A stretch of DNA of 64,000 bases. It comes from Amycolatopsis vastitatis. GTDB lineage: Bacteria; Actinomycetota; Actinomycetes; Mycobacteriales; Pseudonocardiaceae. This document shows, in pieces, positions 52,310 to 59,876 of this stretch (position 1 is its first letter; each line of letters starts with the position of its first letter). The stretch is from contig NZ_NMUL01000039.1 in NCBI RefSeq assembly GCF_002234595.1, positions 62,001 to 126,000 of the forward strand. The letters run 5' to 3'. Made by a program: the position numbers and the translations under genes. The notes beneath the pieces were generated by a model that made no database searches, was not told where the DNA came from, and saw nothing but the letters and a program-made list of their open reading frames with translations.

Positions 52310-53509
52310 ATGACGGCACGCGCGGTGGGCTTCCGGGACGTCCTCGGCGTGACCGAATTCCGGGCGCTGTTCTCGGCGCAGCTGGTCTCGGTCACCGGTG
52401 ACCAGCTGGCACGGGTCGCCTTGTCGATCCTGGTGTACGACCGGACGAACTCGCCGGGCTGGGCCGCGCTGACCTACGCGCTGACGTTCCTGCCGGACCT
52501 CGTCGGCGGGCCGCTGCTGTCCGGGCTGGCCGACCGGTACCCGCCGCGGACGGTGATGGTCGCCGCCGACCTCCTGCGCGCGGTCGCGGTGACGGCGATG
52601 GCCACCCCCGGCCTGCCGCTGCTCGCGGTGGCGGCCCTGCTGGTCGGGGTCCAGCTGTTCAACCCGGTGTGGGGCTCCGCGCGGGCGGCGCTGCTGCCGC
52701 AGCTGCTGCCCGGCGAGACGTTCGTGCCCGGGATGGGTTTGCTGATGATGCTCGTGCAGGCGGGCCAGGTGGCCGGCTTCGCGCTCGGGGGACTGCTCGT
52801 GGCGGGCCTCGGCACCTCCGGCGCCCTGCTCGCCGACGCGGCGAGTTTCGCCGTTTCGGCGCTGTTCCTGGTCAACGGCGTGCAGTCGTGGCCACCCCGA
52901 GCCGAGCCCGGCGTCCGCTGGTGGCGGCACGTGCGGGCGGGCTGGACGGTGGTCGTCGGCGACCGGCGACGGCTCGCGCTGGTCGCGCTCGGCTGCGTCT
53001 CCGGGTTCTACATCGCGGGGGAAGCGATCGCCGCGCCGTACGCCGCCGAGCTCGGCGGTGGCGCGGTGGTGGTCGGGTTGCTGCTCGGGGCCTACGCACT
53101 GGGCAACGTCCTCGGCATGGCCGCGTTGTCCCGCGTCCCGCCTTCGCGGCGGAGCCGGCTGCTGGGGCCGCTCGCGATGCTCGCGTGCGGCGCGTTGCTG
53201 GGCTGCGCGCTGCGACCGGACCTGGAGGCCACGTTGGCGCTGCTGACCCTGTCCGGGGTGGCCAGTTCGTACAACCTCATCGCGAACACGACGTTCGTCC
53301 AGCTCACGCCGGACGCCCAGCGCGCGCAGGCGTTCGGGTTCGCGCTGACGGCGCTGCGGGTCTCGCAGGGCCTCGGCGTGGTGCTGGCCGGGCTCGCCGC
53401 CGAACGGGCCGCCCCGCACGGCGTGGTCGCCGCGGCCGGGGCGATCGGTGTGGTGGCCGCGTTCGGCGCCGCGACGTTGTGGCGGCGGGCCCAACCGGAT
53501 CCCCGGTGA
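52310..53509 (+). CDS. MFS transporter
   Basis: A 399-residue major facilitator protein of the EntS/multidrug-like group with about twelve helices. Motif-A-like GLADRYPPRTVMV lies after the second helix (about residues 70-82), and LLADAASFAVSALFLVNG and FYIAGEAIAAPYAAELG are in later helices. ATG 52310 is preferred; an in-frame GTG six bases earlier would add two residues. It could export a small product. Its stop is inside a strong hairpin and it is convergent with the PTDWT peptide gene, so co-function with it is only a possibility. Confidence 0.88.
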   Translation: MTARAVGFRDVLGVTEFRALFSAQLVSVTGDQLARVALSILVYDRTNSPGWAALTYALTFLPDLVGGPLLSGLADRYPPRTVMVAADLLRAVAVTAMATPGLPLLAVAALLVGVQLFNPVWGSARAALLPQLLPGETFVPGMGLLMMLVQAGQVAGFALGGLLVAGLGTSGALLADAASFAVSALFLVNGVQSWPPRAEPGVRWWRHVRAGWTVVVGDRRRLALVALGCVSGFYIAGEAIAAPYAAELGGGAVVVGLLLGAYALGNVLGMAALSRVPPSRRSRLLGPLAMLACGALLGCALRPDLEATLALLTLSGVASSYNLIANTTFVQLTPDAQRAQAFGFALTALRVSQGLGVVLAGLAAERAAPHGVVAAAGAIGVVAAFGAATLWRRAQPDPR

Positions 53510-53536
53510 CCGGCCCCCGCCGGGGTGCCGGTCACC
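53505..53536. terminator. Bidirectional hairpin terminator
   Basis: GGTGACCGGC-CCCC-GCC-GGGG-T-GCCGGTCACC pairs over 14 bp with one bulged base. It overlaps the MFS stop and lies nine bases from the stop of the convergent PTDWT peptide gene, so it can serve both. Confidence 0.75.
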
Positions 53537-53545
53537 GGGCACTGG

Positions 53546-53887
53546 TCAGGACTGAGTCCAGTCGGTCGGCGCCTGGCGCGGCGTCCAGTCCGTCGGGCAC
53601 TCGCGGGGCGTCCAGTCGGTCGGCGCCTGGCGCGGCGTCCAGTCGGTCGGGCACTCGGGCAGCGGTGACGAGACGCCGGGACGGGTCCAATCGGTCGGCA
53701 ACCGGCGGACGGTCCAGTCGGTGGGCAGTTCGCGCGCGGTCCAGTCGGTCGGCGCCTGCCGCGTCGTCCAGTCGGTCGGGATCGCGCGGGTCCAGTCGGT
53801 GGGAAGCTGCCGCGTCCAGTCGGTCGGCCGCTGCGCGCGACGGCGGGACGACGGGACGATGTTGTTACCGGGCAGGAAGTGCGACAT
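53546..53887 (-). CDS. 113-residue peptide with ten PTDWT repeats (undescribed; possible multi-core precursor)
   Basis: The product has a 20-residue leader-like start (MSHFLPGNNIVPSSRRRAQR), then ten perfect PTDWT units. The units are separated by variable, mostly 3-4-residue linkers (RQL, RAI, TRQA, AREL, VRRL, PRQA, PREC, PRQA) and one 11-residue spacer containing Cys, and the peptide ends QS. A GGAG Shine-Dalgarno sits five bases before the ATG. Several units use different codons (CCC or CCG for Pro, ACC or ACG for Thr, GAT or GAC for Asp), yet all ten keep PTDWT, which argues for selection on the peptide. There is no signal peptide and no membrane helix. I do not recognise the family. A repetitive substrate for a modifying enzyme is one reading; no RiPP maturase is visible nearby. 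Confidence 0.75.
   Translation of the reverse strand: MSHFLPGNNIVPSSRRRAQRPTDWTRQLPTDWTRAIPTDWTTRQAPTDWTARELPTDWTVRRLPTDWTRPGVSSPLPECPTDWTPRQAPTDWTPRECPTDWTPRQAPTDWTQS
53551..53830 (-). repeat. 24-27-bp tandem repeat array encoding PTDWT units
   Basis: Ten in-frame copies of a CCGACCGACTGGAC-type core. Spacing is mostly 24 or 27 bp, with one 48-bp step. The outer variation is in linkers; core changes are synonymous. Confidence 0.85.
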
Positions 53888-53909
53888 GATCTCTCCTGTG
53901 GTGAGGGGG

Positions 53910-53939
53910 TTGGCACGGTGTGTAACCAGACGGTAGCCT
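53910..53939 (+). promoter_or_regulatory. Likely promoter of the diguanylate cyclase gene
   Basis: TTGGCA (53910-53915), an 18-bp spacer and TAGCCT (53934-53939) form a recognisable -35/-10 pair on the plus strand. It lies within the 5' region of the divergent PTDWT peptide gene, so the two genes may affect each other's transcription. Confidence 0.5.
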
Positions 53940-54045
53940 GACCGGCCTAGTGACACACCGCGTTCGTTCGATTACAGTGACGAGTCGCGAAAGTTCCGTC
54001 CTGAGAGATTGGCGTTTCGTGGGATTGTCCGGGTCCCCAGGGAGA

Positions 54046-55365
54046 ATGCCCAGCTCAGAACGTCCACGATCAGGTATCCGTACGTGGGCGATGTGGAAGC
54101 TGGCCACTCCGGTGCTCGGCTATGTCCTCGTCGTCGACGCATTCGCGCTCGCCGTGGTCCTGGCGACGGCCGCGCTGGTGCCGATCACGGCCCAGTCGCT
54201 GCTGTGGTGCGGCCTGATCCTGGCCGGCGAGATCGTGCACCTCGAAGCGGCGCAACGCATCGAGCGGATCCGCGAGCTGGCCGCCGACGGCAGGCCGCAC
54301 ATGCACCTGCAGTCGATCTGGATCTTCGCCGGGCTCCTCCTGCTGCCCCCGCCGCTGGCCACATTGGTCATCGTCGTCAGCTACGCCCATTCCTGGGTGC
54401 GCGTCTACAAACGACGCGGCGTGATTCACCGGAAAGTGTTCTCCGGGGCCACCGTGATCCTCGCTTGCACGGCTGCGGGAGCCGTGTTGACGACCGGCAC
54501 CGGCCATTTCGCGCCGTACGTGCCGTATCTGGACGGCTTCGGCGGGATGACCGCGCTGCTGGCGTCCGGGATCGTCTACTTCGGCCTCAACTACGTGCTG
54601 GTGATCCTCGCGATCCTGATGAGCAACCCGGGCAAGCCGCCGCGGCAGGCGTTCGGGAACGCGTCGGACGTGCTGATCGTGCTGGCCGCGGTCGGCGTCG
54701 GCTGCGGGATCGCGCTGGTGATGACGGTGCGGCCGTGGCTGCTGCCGGTGCTCATGGTGACGCCGGTGGCGCTGCACATCGGGCTGCTGCTGCCGCAGTT
54801 CCAGGCCGCCGCGCGCACGGATTCGAAGACCGCGCTGCTCGCCCCGGAGTTCTGGGTGCAGCTGGCCCGCAGCGAGCTGGCCCGCGCCGCCGAGCTGTCC
54901 TCGACCGCCGGCGTGCTGATGATCGACATCGACCACTTCAAGGCCATCGACGACGGCAACGGCCACCTGGCGGGCGACGAGGTGCTGCGCGCGGTCGCGG
55001 CGGCGATCCAGGGTTCGGTGCGCGGCGGCGACTACGTCGGCCGGTTCGGCGGCGACGAGTTCGTGGTGCTGCTCCCGGGCGCGACGAGCACGGAGATCGC
55101 GTCCATCGCGGACCGGATCCGGACGGCGATCGCCCGGATCGAGGTCCGCGTCCCGGTGATCCGCCCGGGCAAGCCCGAGGTGATCGACGGGCTGACGGCC
55201 TCGATCGGCGCGGCGGTGTACCCGGAAACGGCCACGGAGTACACCATCCTGCTCCAGGCGGCCGACGACGCGGTGTTCGAAGCGAAGGCGGCGGGCCGCG
55301 ACCGCGTGGTCCTGGCGACCGCTCGCACCGAACTCACCCGTCCCGAAATCCCGGACGCGCTGTAA
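54046..55365 (+). CDS. Membrane-bound GGDEF diguanylate cyclase
   Basis: A 439-residue protein. About seven transmembrane helices (about residues 18-245, for example VLGYVLVVDAFALAVVLATA and VLIVLAAVGVGCGIALVM) precede a cytoplasmic GGDEF domain (about 260-425). The signature RFGGDEFVVLLPG is intact and an RGGD inhibitory-site motif lies five residues before it, so it should make cyclic di-GMP with product inhibition. The start is uncertain. ATG 54046 keeps the conserved RTWAMWKL stretch, but GTG 53950 (close to the predicted transcription start) and ATG 54091 are alternatives; codon bias is weak before 54091. It ends at repeat copy C. Confidence 0.9.
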   Translation: MPSSERPRSGIRTWAMWKLATPVLGYVLVVDAFALAVVLATAALVPITAQSLLWCGLILAGEIVHLEAAQRIERIRELAADGRPHMHLQSIWIFAGLLLLPPPLATLVIVVSYAHSWVRVYKRRGVIHRKVFSGATVILACTAAGAVLTTGTGHFAPYVPYLDGFGGMTALLASGIVYFGLNYVLVILAILMSNPGKPPRQAFGNASDVLIVLAAVGVGCGIALVMTVRPWLLPVLMVTPVALHIGLLLPQFQAAARTDSKTALLAPEFWVQLARSELARAAELSSTAGVLMIDIDHFKAIDDGNGHLAGDEVLRAVAAAIQGSVRGGDYVGRFGGDEFVVLLPGATSTEIASIADRIRTAIARIEVRVPVIRPGKPEVIDGLTASIGAAVYPETATEYTILLQAADDAVFEAKAAGRDRVVLATARTELTRPEIPDAL

Positions 55366-55448
55366 CGCCCCAATGTGGCGTTGGTTGCGTCCAACGCACC
55401 CAACGCCACATTGGGTGCGTTGAACGCACCGAACGCCACATTGGGGCG
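55366..55448 (-). repeat. 83-bp interspersed palindromic element, copy C (inverted orientation)
   Basis: Its reverse complement matches copy A at 79 of 83 positions. It begins directly after the cyclase stop and lies between convergent genes. The outer 17-bp arms match copy A except at one position of the plus-strand left arm's neighbour; inner changes mostly fall in loops or keep pairing. Confidence 0.85.
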
Positions 55449-55461
55449 CTTGGGCCGAGGC

Positions 55462-56814
55462 CTACGGCAGAGTGGCCAGCGAGGCCTCGAGGGTGGCCGC
55501 CGACAGTTCGTTGTCCACCATGTCCCCGGCGAGGTAGGCGCCATACGCGGGCAGGTCCAGGTGCGCGTGCCCGCACAGCGCCGTGAGGATCGCCTTCTCC
55601 TCCCCGGTTTCCTTGCACCGCAAGGCTTCCTGGATGCACGCGGCGAGTGCGTGCGTCGGCTCCGGCGCCGGAATGATGCCCTCGGAACGCGCGAAGCGCA
55701 CCCCGGCCGCGAAGCATTCCTGCTGCCCGACGGCGATCGCTTCGATCAGGCCCAGCTCGTAGATGTGCGAAATGAGCGGCGACATCCCGTGGTAGCGCAG
55801 GCCTCCGGCGTGGATCGGGTCCGGGATGAACTCGTGGCCGAGCGTGTGCATCTTGAGCAACGGCGTCAGGCCGGCGGTGTCGCCGAAGTCGTAGGCGTAC
55901 TTCCCGCGCGTCAGCGACGGGCACGCGGCCGGCTCGACCGCGCGGATCACCGGGTCCATCCGGCCGGCCAGCTTCTCCCGCAGGAACGGGAAGGCGAGGC
56001 CGCCGAAGTTCGAGCCGCCGCCGGTGCAGCCGACGAGCACGTCCGGGGTGTCGCCGGCCAGTTCGAACTGCTTAAGCGCCTCCTCGCCGATGATCGTCTG
56101 GTGCAGCAGCACGTGGTTGAGCACGCTGCCCAGCGCGTACCGCGTGTCCGGGTCCTGCGCGGCCTGCTCGACGGCCTCGCTGATGGCGATGCCGAGGCTG
56201 CCCGTCGAGTCGGGGTGCGCGGCGAGGATGGCTCGGCCGGACTCGGTCAGGTCGGAGGGGCTGGGGTGCACCGTCGCGCCGAACGTCTCCATCATCAGCT
56301 TGCGGTAGGGCTTCTGGTCGTAGGACGCCCGCACCTGCCAGACCTCGCACTCCAGCCCGAACTGGGCGCAGGCGAAGGCGAGCGCGCTCCCCCACTGGCC
56401 GGCGCCGGTCTCGGTGGTCAGCCGGGCGACGCCCTCCTGAGCGTTGTAGAACGCCTGCGGCACAGCGGTGTTCGGCTTGTGGGAACCGACCGGGCTGACG
56501 CCTTCGTACTTGTAGTAGATCCGCGCCGGAGTGCCCAGCGCCTTCTCCAGCCGTCGCGCACGGAACAGGGGCGACGGCCGCCAAAGCCGGTAGACCTCGA
56601 GGACCTCCTCCGGAATGTCGACATAGCGCTCCGCCGTCACTTCCTGGGCGATGAGCGCCTGCGGGAACAGCGGAGCGAGGTCGTCCGGCCCGACCGGCTC
56701 GCGGGTGCCGGGGTGCAGCGGCGGGGGCGGCGGCTCCGGGAGATCGGGGACGACGTTGTACCACCGGGCCGGGAGATCGGCTTCGTCCAGGACGTACTTG
56801 GTCTGTTCAGCCAT
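55462..56814 (-). CDS. TrpB-like PLP-dependent enzyme (TrpB2 type)
   Basis: A 450-residue tryptophan synthase beta-like enzyme of the longer TrpB2 group. The PLP lysine lies in PVGSHKPNTAVPQAF (about residues 108-122), followed by TETGAGQWGSALAFACAQFG and the glycine-rich phosphate loop GCTGGGSNFGGLAFPF (about 247-262). TrpB2 enzymes are usually not partnered with TrpA; none is adjacent here. It may make tryptophan from indole or act on serine/O-phosphoserine-type substrates. The gene stands alone, with its 3' end facing repeat copy C. Confidence 0.9.
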   Translation of the reverse strand: MAEQTKYVLDEADLPARWYNVVPDLPEPPPPPLHPGTREPVGPDDLAPLFPQALIAQEVTAERYVDIPEEVLEVYRLWRPSPLFRARRLEKALGTPARIYYKYEGVSPVGSHKPNTAVPQAFYNAQEGVARLTTETGAGQWGSALAFACAQFGLECEVWQVRASYDQKPYRKLMMETFGATVHPSPSDLTESGRAILAAHPDSTGSLGIAISEAVEQAAQDPDTRYALGSVLNHVLLHQTIIGEEALKQFELAGDTPDVLVGCTGGGSNFGGLAFPFLREKLAGRMDPVIRAVEPAACPSLTRGKYAYDFGDTAGLTPLLKMHTLGHEFIPDPIHAGGLRYHGMSPLISHIYELGLIEAIAVGQQECFAAGVRFARSEGIIPAPEPTHALAACIQEALRCKETGEEKAILTALCGHAHLDLPAYGAYLAGDMVDNELSAATLEASLATLP

Positions 56815-56873
56815 CGCGCCTCCTTGGTCGGGCTCCCAACCTAGGACGCGACCGGCCGCGGAGCCAGTCGCGG

Positions 56874-58388
56874 TCAGCCGAACGCGGCGAGGTAGTTCGT
56901 GACGGCCCGCAGGTCGCCGGCGTCGGAGATCAGCCCGACATAGCCGTCGGGACGGATCAGGACGAGCGTTCTGCCGGAGGGGCCGTAGGCGGCCGCGAGG
57001 GTGCCGGCGGTGTCCGCGATCTCGTTTTCGCCGGCCGGCTCCGCGACGAGGCGAAGTACCCGAAGCGCGGTTCCGGGAAGTGTCGCGGCCGGCTGGGGGC
57101 CGAAGTCGAGGAGGGTGAACCGGCCCCGGCCGATCAGGTCGAACAGGCGGTGGACTCCGTCGACGGCGGCGAGGCCGGTCGCGTCGGGGGCGCGGTCTCC
57201 GGCGCGCAGGCTCGCCTGCTCGTCGCGGTCGTCGCGTGCCAGGGCGGATCCGCGGTACCCCACGTCGAGCTGGATCGTGCTCGCGTCCCGGCCGACCGGG
57301 ACCGCGTTGGTCCGGATGGTCTCGGCCAGGCGCGTGTTCGAGAGCGCGAGGACGTGAGCGGCGACGGGCCGGCGCTCGGCCTCATAGGAATCGAGCAGGG
57401 CGAGCGGGGCGCCGTCGTTCACGACGGCGGCGAACTTCCAGGCGAGGTTGTGGGCGTCCTGGATTCCGGTGTTCATGCCCTGCCCGCCGGCCGGCGAGTG
57501 GACGTGCGCCGCGTCGCCGGCCAGGAACGCGTTCCCGGCGCGGTAGTGCTCGACCAGACGGATGTTGGCGCGCCACACCGAGGTCCACTCGGGTTCGTGG
57601 AGGCGGATGTCGGTCCGGCCCGTTCTCCGCTCGAGGGTCGCCTGGAGGTCGGCGAGGCCGAGCCGGGGCTCGGCGCCGGGCGCGAGGGCGGCGATGTACT
57701 GGAACAGATCGGTCGAGGGGAGCGGGCAGAGACTCATGACGCCGGCCGGGTGACGCCAGGTCTCCCACGCGTCGCGGCCGAGGCCGGAAACCGGCAGATC
57801 CGCCAGGACCATCCGGACGTCGTCGCGTGTCTCGCCGGCGAACGCGACGCCAGCCTGTTTGCGGACGATGCTGTGTCCGCCGTCGGCGCCGACGAGCCAC
57901 CGCGCGGCGATGGTCGTGGCCGTGCCGCCGGAGACGATCTCGGCCGTGACGCCGTCGCCGGTCTGGGTGAAGCCGGCCAGCGCGGTGCCGAACTCGACGG
58001 CGCCCCCGAGCTCTTCGAGCCGAAGACGAAGTGCCTCTTCGACTCGCCACTGCGGCGTGATCAGGCTCGCCGCGTACGGGATGTCCGGCCGGTTCGCCAA
58101 CGATTCCGGGATGGCACCACCGCGCGTCACCTCGCCGTCGGGGCCTGTCGAATTCATCGGAATGGCCAGCCGACCGTTCGCGATCACCCGCTCGGCGATG
58201 CCGAGGTCTTCGAAGATCTCCAGAGTTCGCGGTTGCACGCCCTTGCCGCGGGAGCCCGGGCGCGGACCGGGCTCCGCCTCGATGAGACGGAACGGAACGC
58301 CGCTGCGTGCCAACTCGACAGCCAGCGTCAGACCCGTCGGGCCGGCACCGACGATCAACACCGTGGTGGCACTCCGCGGCCGGCTCAT
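56874..58388 (-). CDS. FAD-dependent aromatic monooxygenase (PheA/TfdB type)
   Basis: A 504-residue class A flavoprotein hydroxylase. The GxGxxG FAD site is VLIVGAGPTGLTLAVELARS (about residues 9-28), DG motif ARWLVGADGGHSIVRKQAG (about 157-175) and the GD motif FLAGDAAHVHSPAGGQGMN (about 277-295). The C-terminal thioredoxin-like domain with LVLIRPDGYVG is also present. It hydroxylates phenolic or polyketide aromatics; rifampicin monooxygenase-like enzymes are related, so a drug-modifying role is possible but unproven. The ATG has GGGAG about six bases upstream. It is divergent from a TetR gene with paired operators. Confidence 0.9.
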   Translation of the reverse strand: MSRPRSATTVLIVGAGPTGLTLAVELARSGVPFRLIEAEPGPRPGSRGKGVQPRTLEIFEDLGIAERVIANGRLAIPMNSTGPDGEVTRGGAIPESLANRPDIPYAASLITPQWRVEEALRLRLEELGGAVEFGTALAGFTQTGDGVTAEIVSGGTATTIAARWLVGADGGHSIVRKQAGVAFAGETRDDVRMVLADLPVSGLGRDAWETWRHPAGVMSLCPLPSTDLFQYIAALAPGAEPRLGLADLQATLERRTGRTDIRLHEPEWTSVWRANIRLVEHYRAGNAFLAGDAAHVHSPAGGQGMNTGIQDAHNLAWKFAAVVNDGAPLALLDSYEAERRPVAAHVLALSNTRLAETIRTNAVPVGRDASTIQLDVGYRGSALARDDRDEQASLRAGDRAPDATGLAAVDGVHRLFDLIGRGRFTLLDFGPQPAATLPGTALRVLRLVAEPAGENEIADTAGTLAAAYGPSGRTLVLIRPDGYVGLISDAGDLRAVTNYLAAFG

Positions 58389-58400
58389 CGCATCTCCCCA

Positions 58401-58422
58401 TAAGAAAGTAATAGCTTTCTTA
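58401..58422. promoter_or_regulatory. Candidate TetR operator 1
   Basis: Perfect 8-bp arms TAAGAAAG-N6-CTTTCTTA lie 13 bp upstream of the monooxygenase ATG (minus strand), in the 83-bp divergent spacer. AT-rich against the surrounding sequence. Confidence 0.65.
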
Positions 58423-58442
58423 GACCCTAGCTCCGGTTGCGA

Positions 58443-58460
58443 AGAAAGGCAAACCTTTCT
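58443..58460. promoter_or_regulatory. Candidate TetR operator 2
   Basis: Perfect 7-bp arms AGAAAGG-CAAA-CCTTTCT share the AGAAAG half-site with operator 1 and lie 11 bp before the tetR GTG, fitting autoregulation. Confidence 0.6.
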
Positions 58461-58471
58461 AAGGTGAGGCG

Positions 58472-59092
58472 GTGGCCGCATCGGAGACCGATCCCGCGCC
58501 GTCAGTGAGCCGGCGGCACGGAGCGGCACTCGAAGCCGCCATCCTCGACGCCGGGTGGGATGAGCTGGCCGAGACCGGCTATGCGCGCCTGACCATGGGA
58601 TCCATCGCCAGACGCGCCCACACCAGCGAGCCCGTCCTCTATCGCCGCTGGGCGAACAAGGACGAACTCGTGCTCGCCGTTCTCGACCGGTACCGGGCGA
58701 CGCACCCCGTGGCCGTGCCCGACACCGGCGATCTGCGCGACGACCTCATCCGGTACCTGACCGCGCTGAGCAACTCACTCGCCGGGTTCTTCGCCATCGC
58801 GGCGGCCGCGGCGTTCTCGGGGCTGCTCACCGCCACCGGCCTGTCGCCGGCGGAGATCCGCGAACAGGCCATGGGCGGCCAGCTGCTCCCCCAGACGCGA
58901 ACCATCTACCGGCGGGCCGCGGCCCGCGGCGAGATCGACCCGGAACGCATTCCGCCGGCGGTGCTCGCCCTGCCGTTCGACCTCGTACGGCACGACCTGC
59001 TCATGGACCTCAAACCCGTCGACGTCGAACGCATCCACTCGATCGTCGACGAGATGTTCCTGCCCCTCGTGCGGGCCCACCGCACGAGCTGA
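58472..59092 (+). CDS. TetR-family regulator
   Basis: A 206-residue TetR-type regulator. The DNA-binding part spans about residues 14-62 (ALEAAILDAGWDELAETGYA, then MGSIARRAHTSEPVLYRRWANKDEL). The C-terminal ligand domain resembles the TetR_C group of small-aromatic responders. Two dyads in the spacer to the divergent FAD monooxygenase gene suggest it represses both genes. The GTG start follows AAGG-TGAGG. Confidence 0.92.
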   Translation: MAASETDPAPSVSRRHGAALEAAILDAGWDELAETGYARLTMGSIARRAHTSEPVLYRRWANKDELVLAVLDRYRATHPVAVPDTGDLRDDLIRYLTALSNSLAGFFAIAAAAAFSGLLTATGLSPAEIREQAMGGQLLPQTRTIYRRAAARGEIDPERIPPAVLALPFDLVRHDLLMDLKPVDVERIHSIVDEMFLPLVRAHRTS

Positions 59093-59133
59093 GACCCCGT
59101 CACCAGCCGCTTACCGAACGAAAGGTCCCGGCG

Positions 59134-59823
59134 ATGAACATCCTTTCCCTGCCCGACGGCGACGTCCGGCTGCCGGTGTGGCTGCCTCCGCCGGGCCGTG
59201 GGCCGGGCCTGGTGCTGGTCCAGGAGATCTTCGGCCTCGACGACTACCTGCGCTCGGTCGCGGAAGACCTGGCCGCGGCGGGGTACGTGGTGGCGATCCC
59301 CGAGCTGTTCTGGCGGATCGCCCCGGGCTGGTCGTCGGCGCACGACGAGGCCGGCGTGGCGGCGTCGATGAACGTGGCGGCTTCCTTCGACCCGGCGTCG
59401 GGCCTGTCCGACGTCCTGGCGACGATCACCCACCTCCGCGAATCCCCTTCGGTGACGGGCGGAGTGGGCGTGCTGGGCTTCTGCCTGGGCGGCTCGCTGG
59501 CCTTCGCGGCGGCGGCCGAAGGCGACCCGGACACGGCGGTGTCGTTCTACGGTTCGGCAGTCCCCGCCCAGATCGGCGAGCTGGCGAAGATTTCGTGCCC
59601 GATCCAGTTCCACTTCGGCGGGCAGGACCCGTACATCCCGCGTCCGGACGTGGCGGCGGTCGAGTCGGCGGTGGCCGCGCACCCGGGCGCGGAGATCCAC
59701 GTGCAGGAGGAGGCCGGGCACGCGTTCCACAACCACGTGGCGCCGATGTTCCACCACCCGCAAGCCGCGGCCCGGGCATGGGAGCTGACGACGGACTTCC
59801 TGCGGCGAACCCTGCCGGCATGA
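59134..59823 (+). CDS. Dienelactone hydrolase family protein
   Basis: A 229-residue alpha/beta hydrolase of the dienelactone hydrolase family. The nucleophile Cys is in GVLGFCLGGSLAF (about residues 111-123), the catalytic Asp in FHFGGQDPYIP (about 168-178) and His in EEAGHAFHNH (about 198-207). The LVLVQEIFGLDDYLR stretch carries the conserved Glu. It would hydrolyse a lactone from ring cleavage, which pairs well with the nearby aromatic hydroxylase. A perfect 34-bp palindrome follows its stop. Confidence 0.92.
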   Translation: MNILSLPDGDVRLPVWLPPPGRGPGLVLVQEIFGLDDYLRSVAEDLAAAGYVVAIPELFWRIAPGWSSAHDEAGVAASMNVAASFDPASGLSDVLATITHLRESPSVTGGVGVLGFCLGGSLAFAAAAEGDPDTAVSFYGSAVPAQIGELAKISCPIQFHFGGQDPYIPRPDVAAVESAVAAHPGAEIHVQEEAGHAFHNHVAPMFHHPQAAARAWELTTDFLRRTLPA

Positions 59824-59824
59824 A

Positions 59825-59858
59825 GAAGGGCGCCTTCGCTGCAGCGAAGGCGCCCTTC
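59825..59858. terminator. Perfect palindromic bidirectional terminator
   Basis: Arms GAAGGGCGCCTTCGC and GCGAAGGCGCCCTTC (15 bp each, no mismatch) flank a TGCA loop, so the whole 34 bp is self-complementary. It lies between convergent genes, two bases after one stop and 18 before the other. Confidence 0.8.
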
Positions 59859-59876
59859 AGCTCGGTGTGGCGGGAC

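Noticed and set aside
53551..53830. CRISPR-like array
   Set aside because: The 24-27-bp units are contiguous in-frame coding repeats without unique spacers of constant length; no cas genes are nearby.
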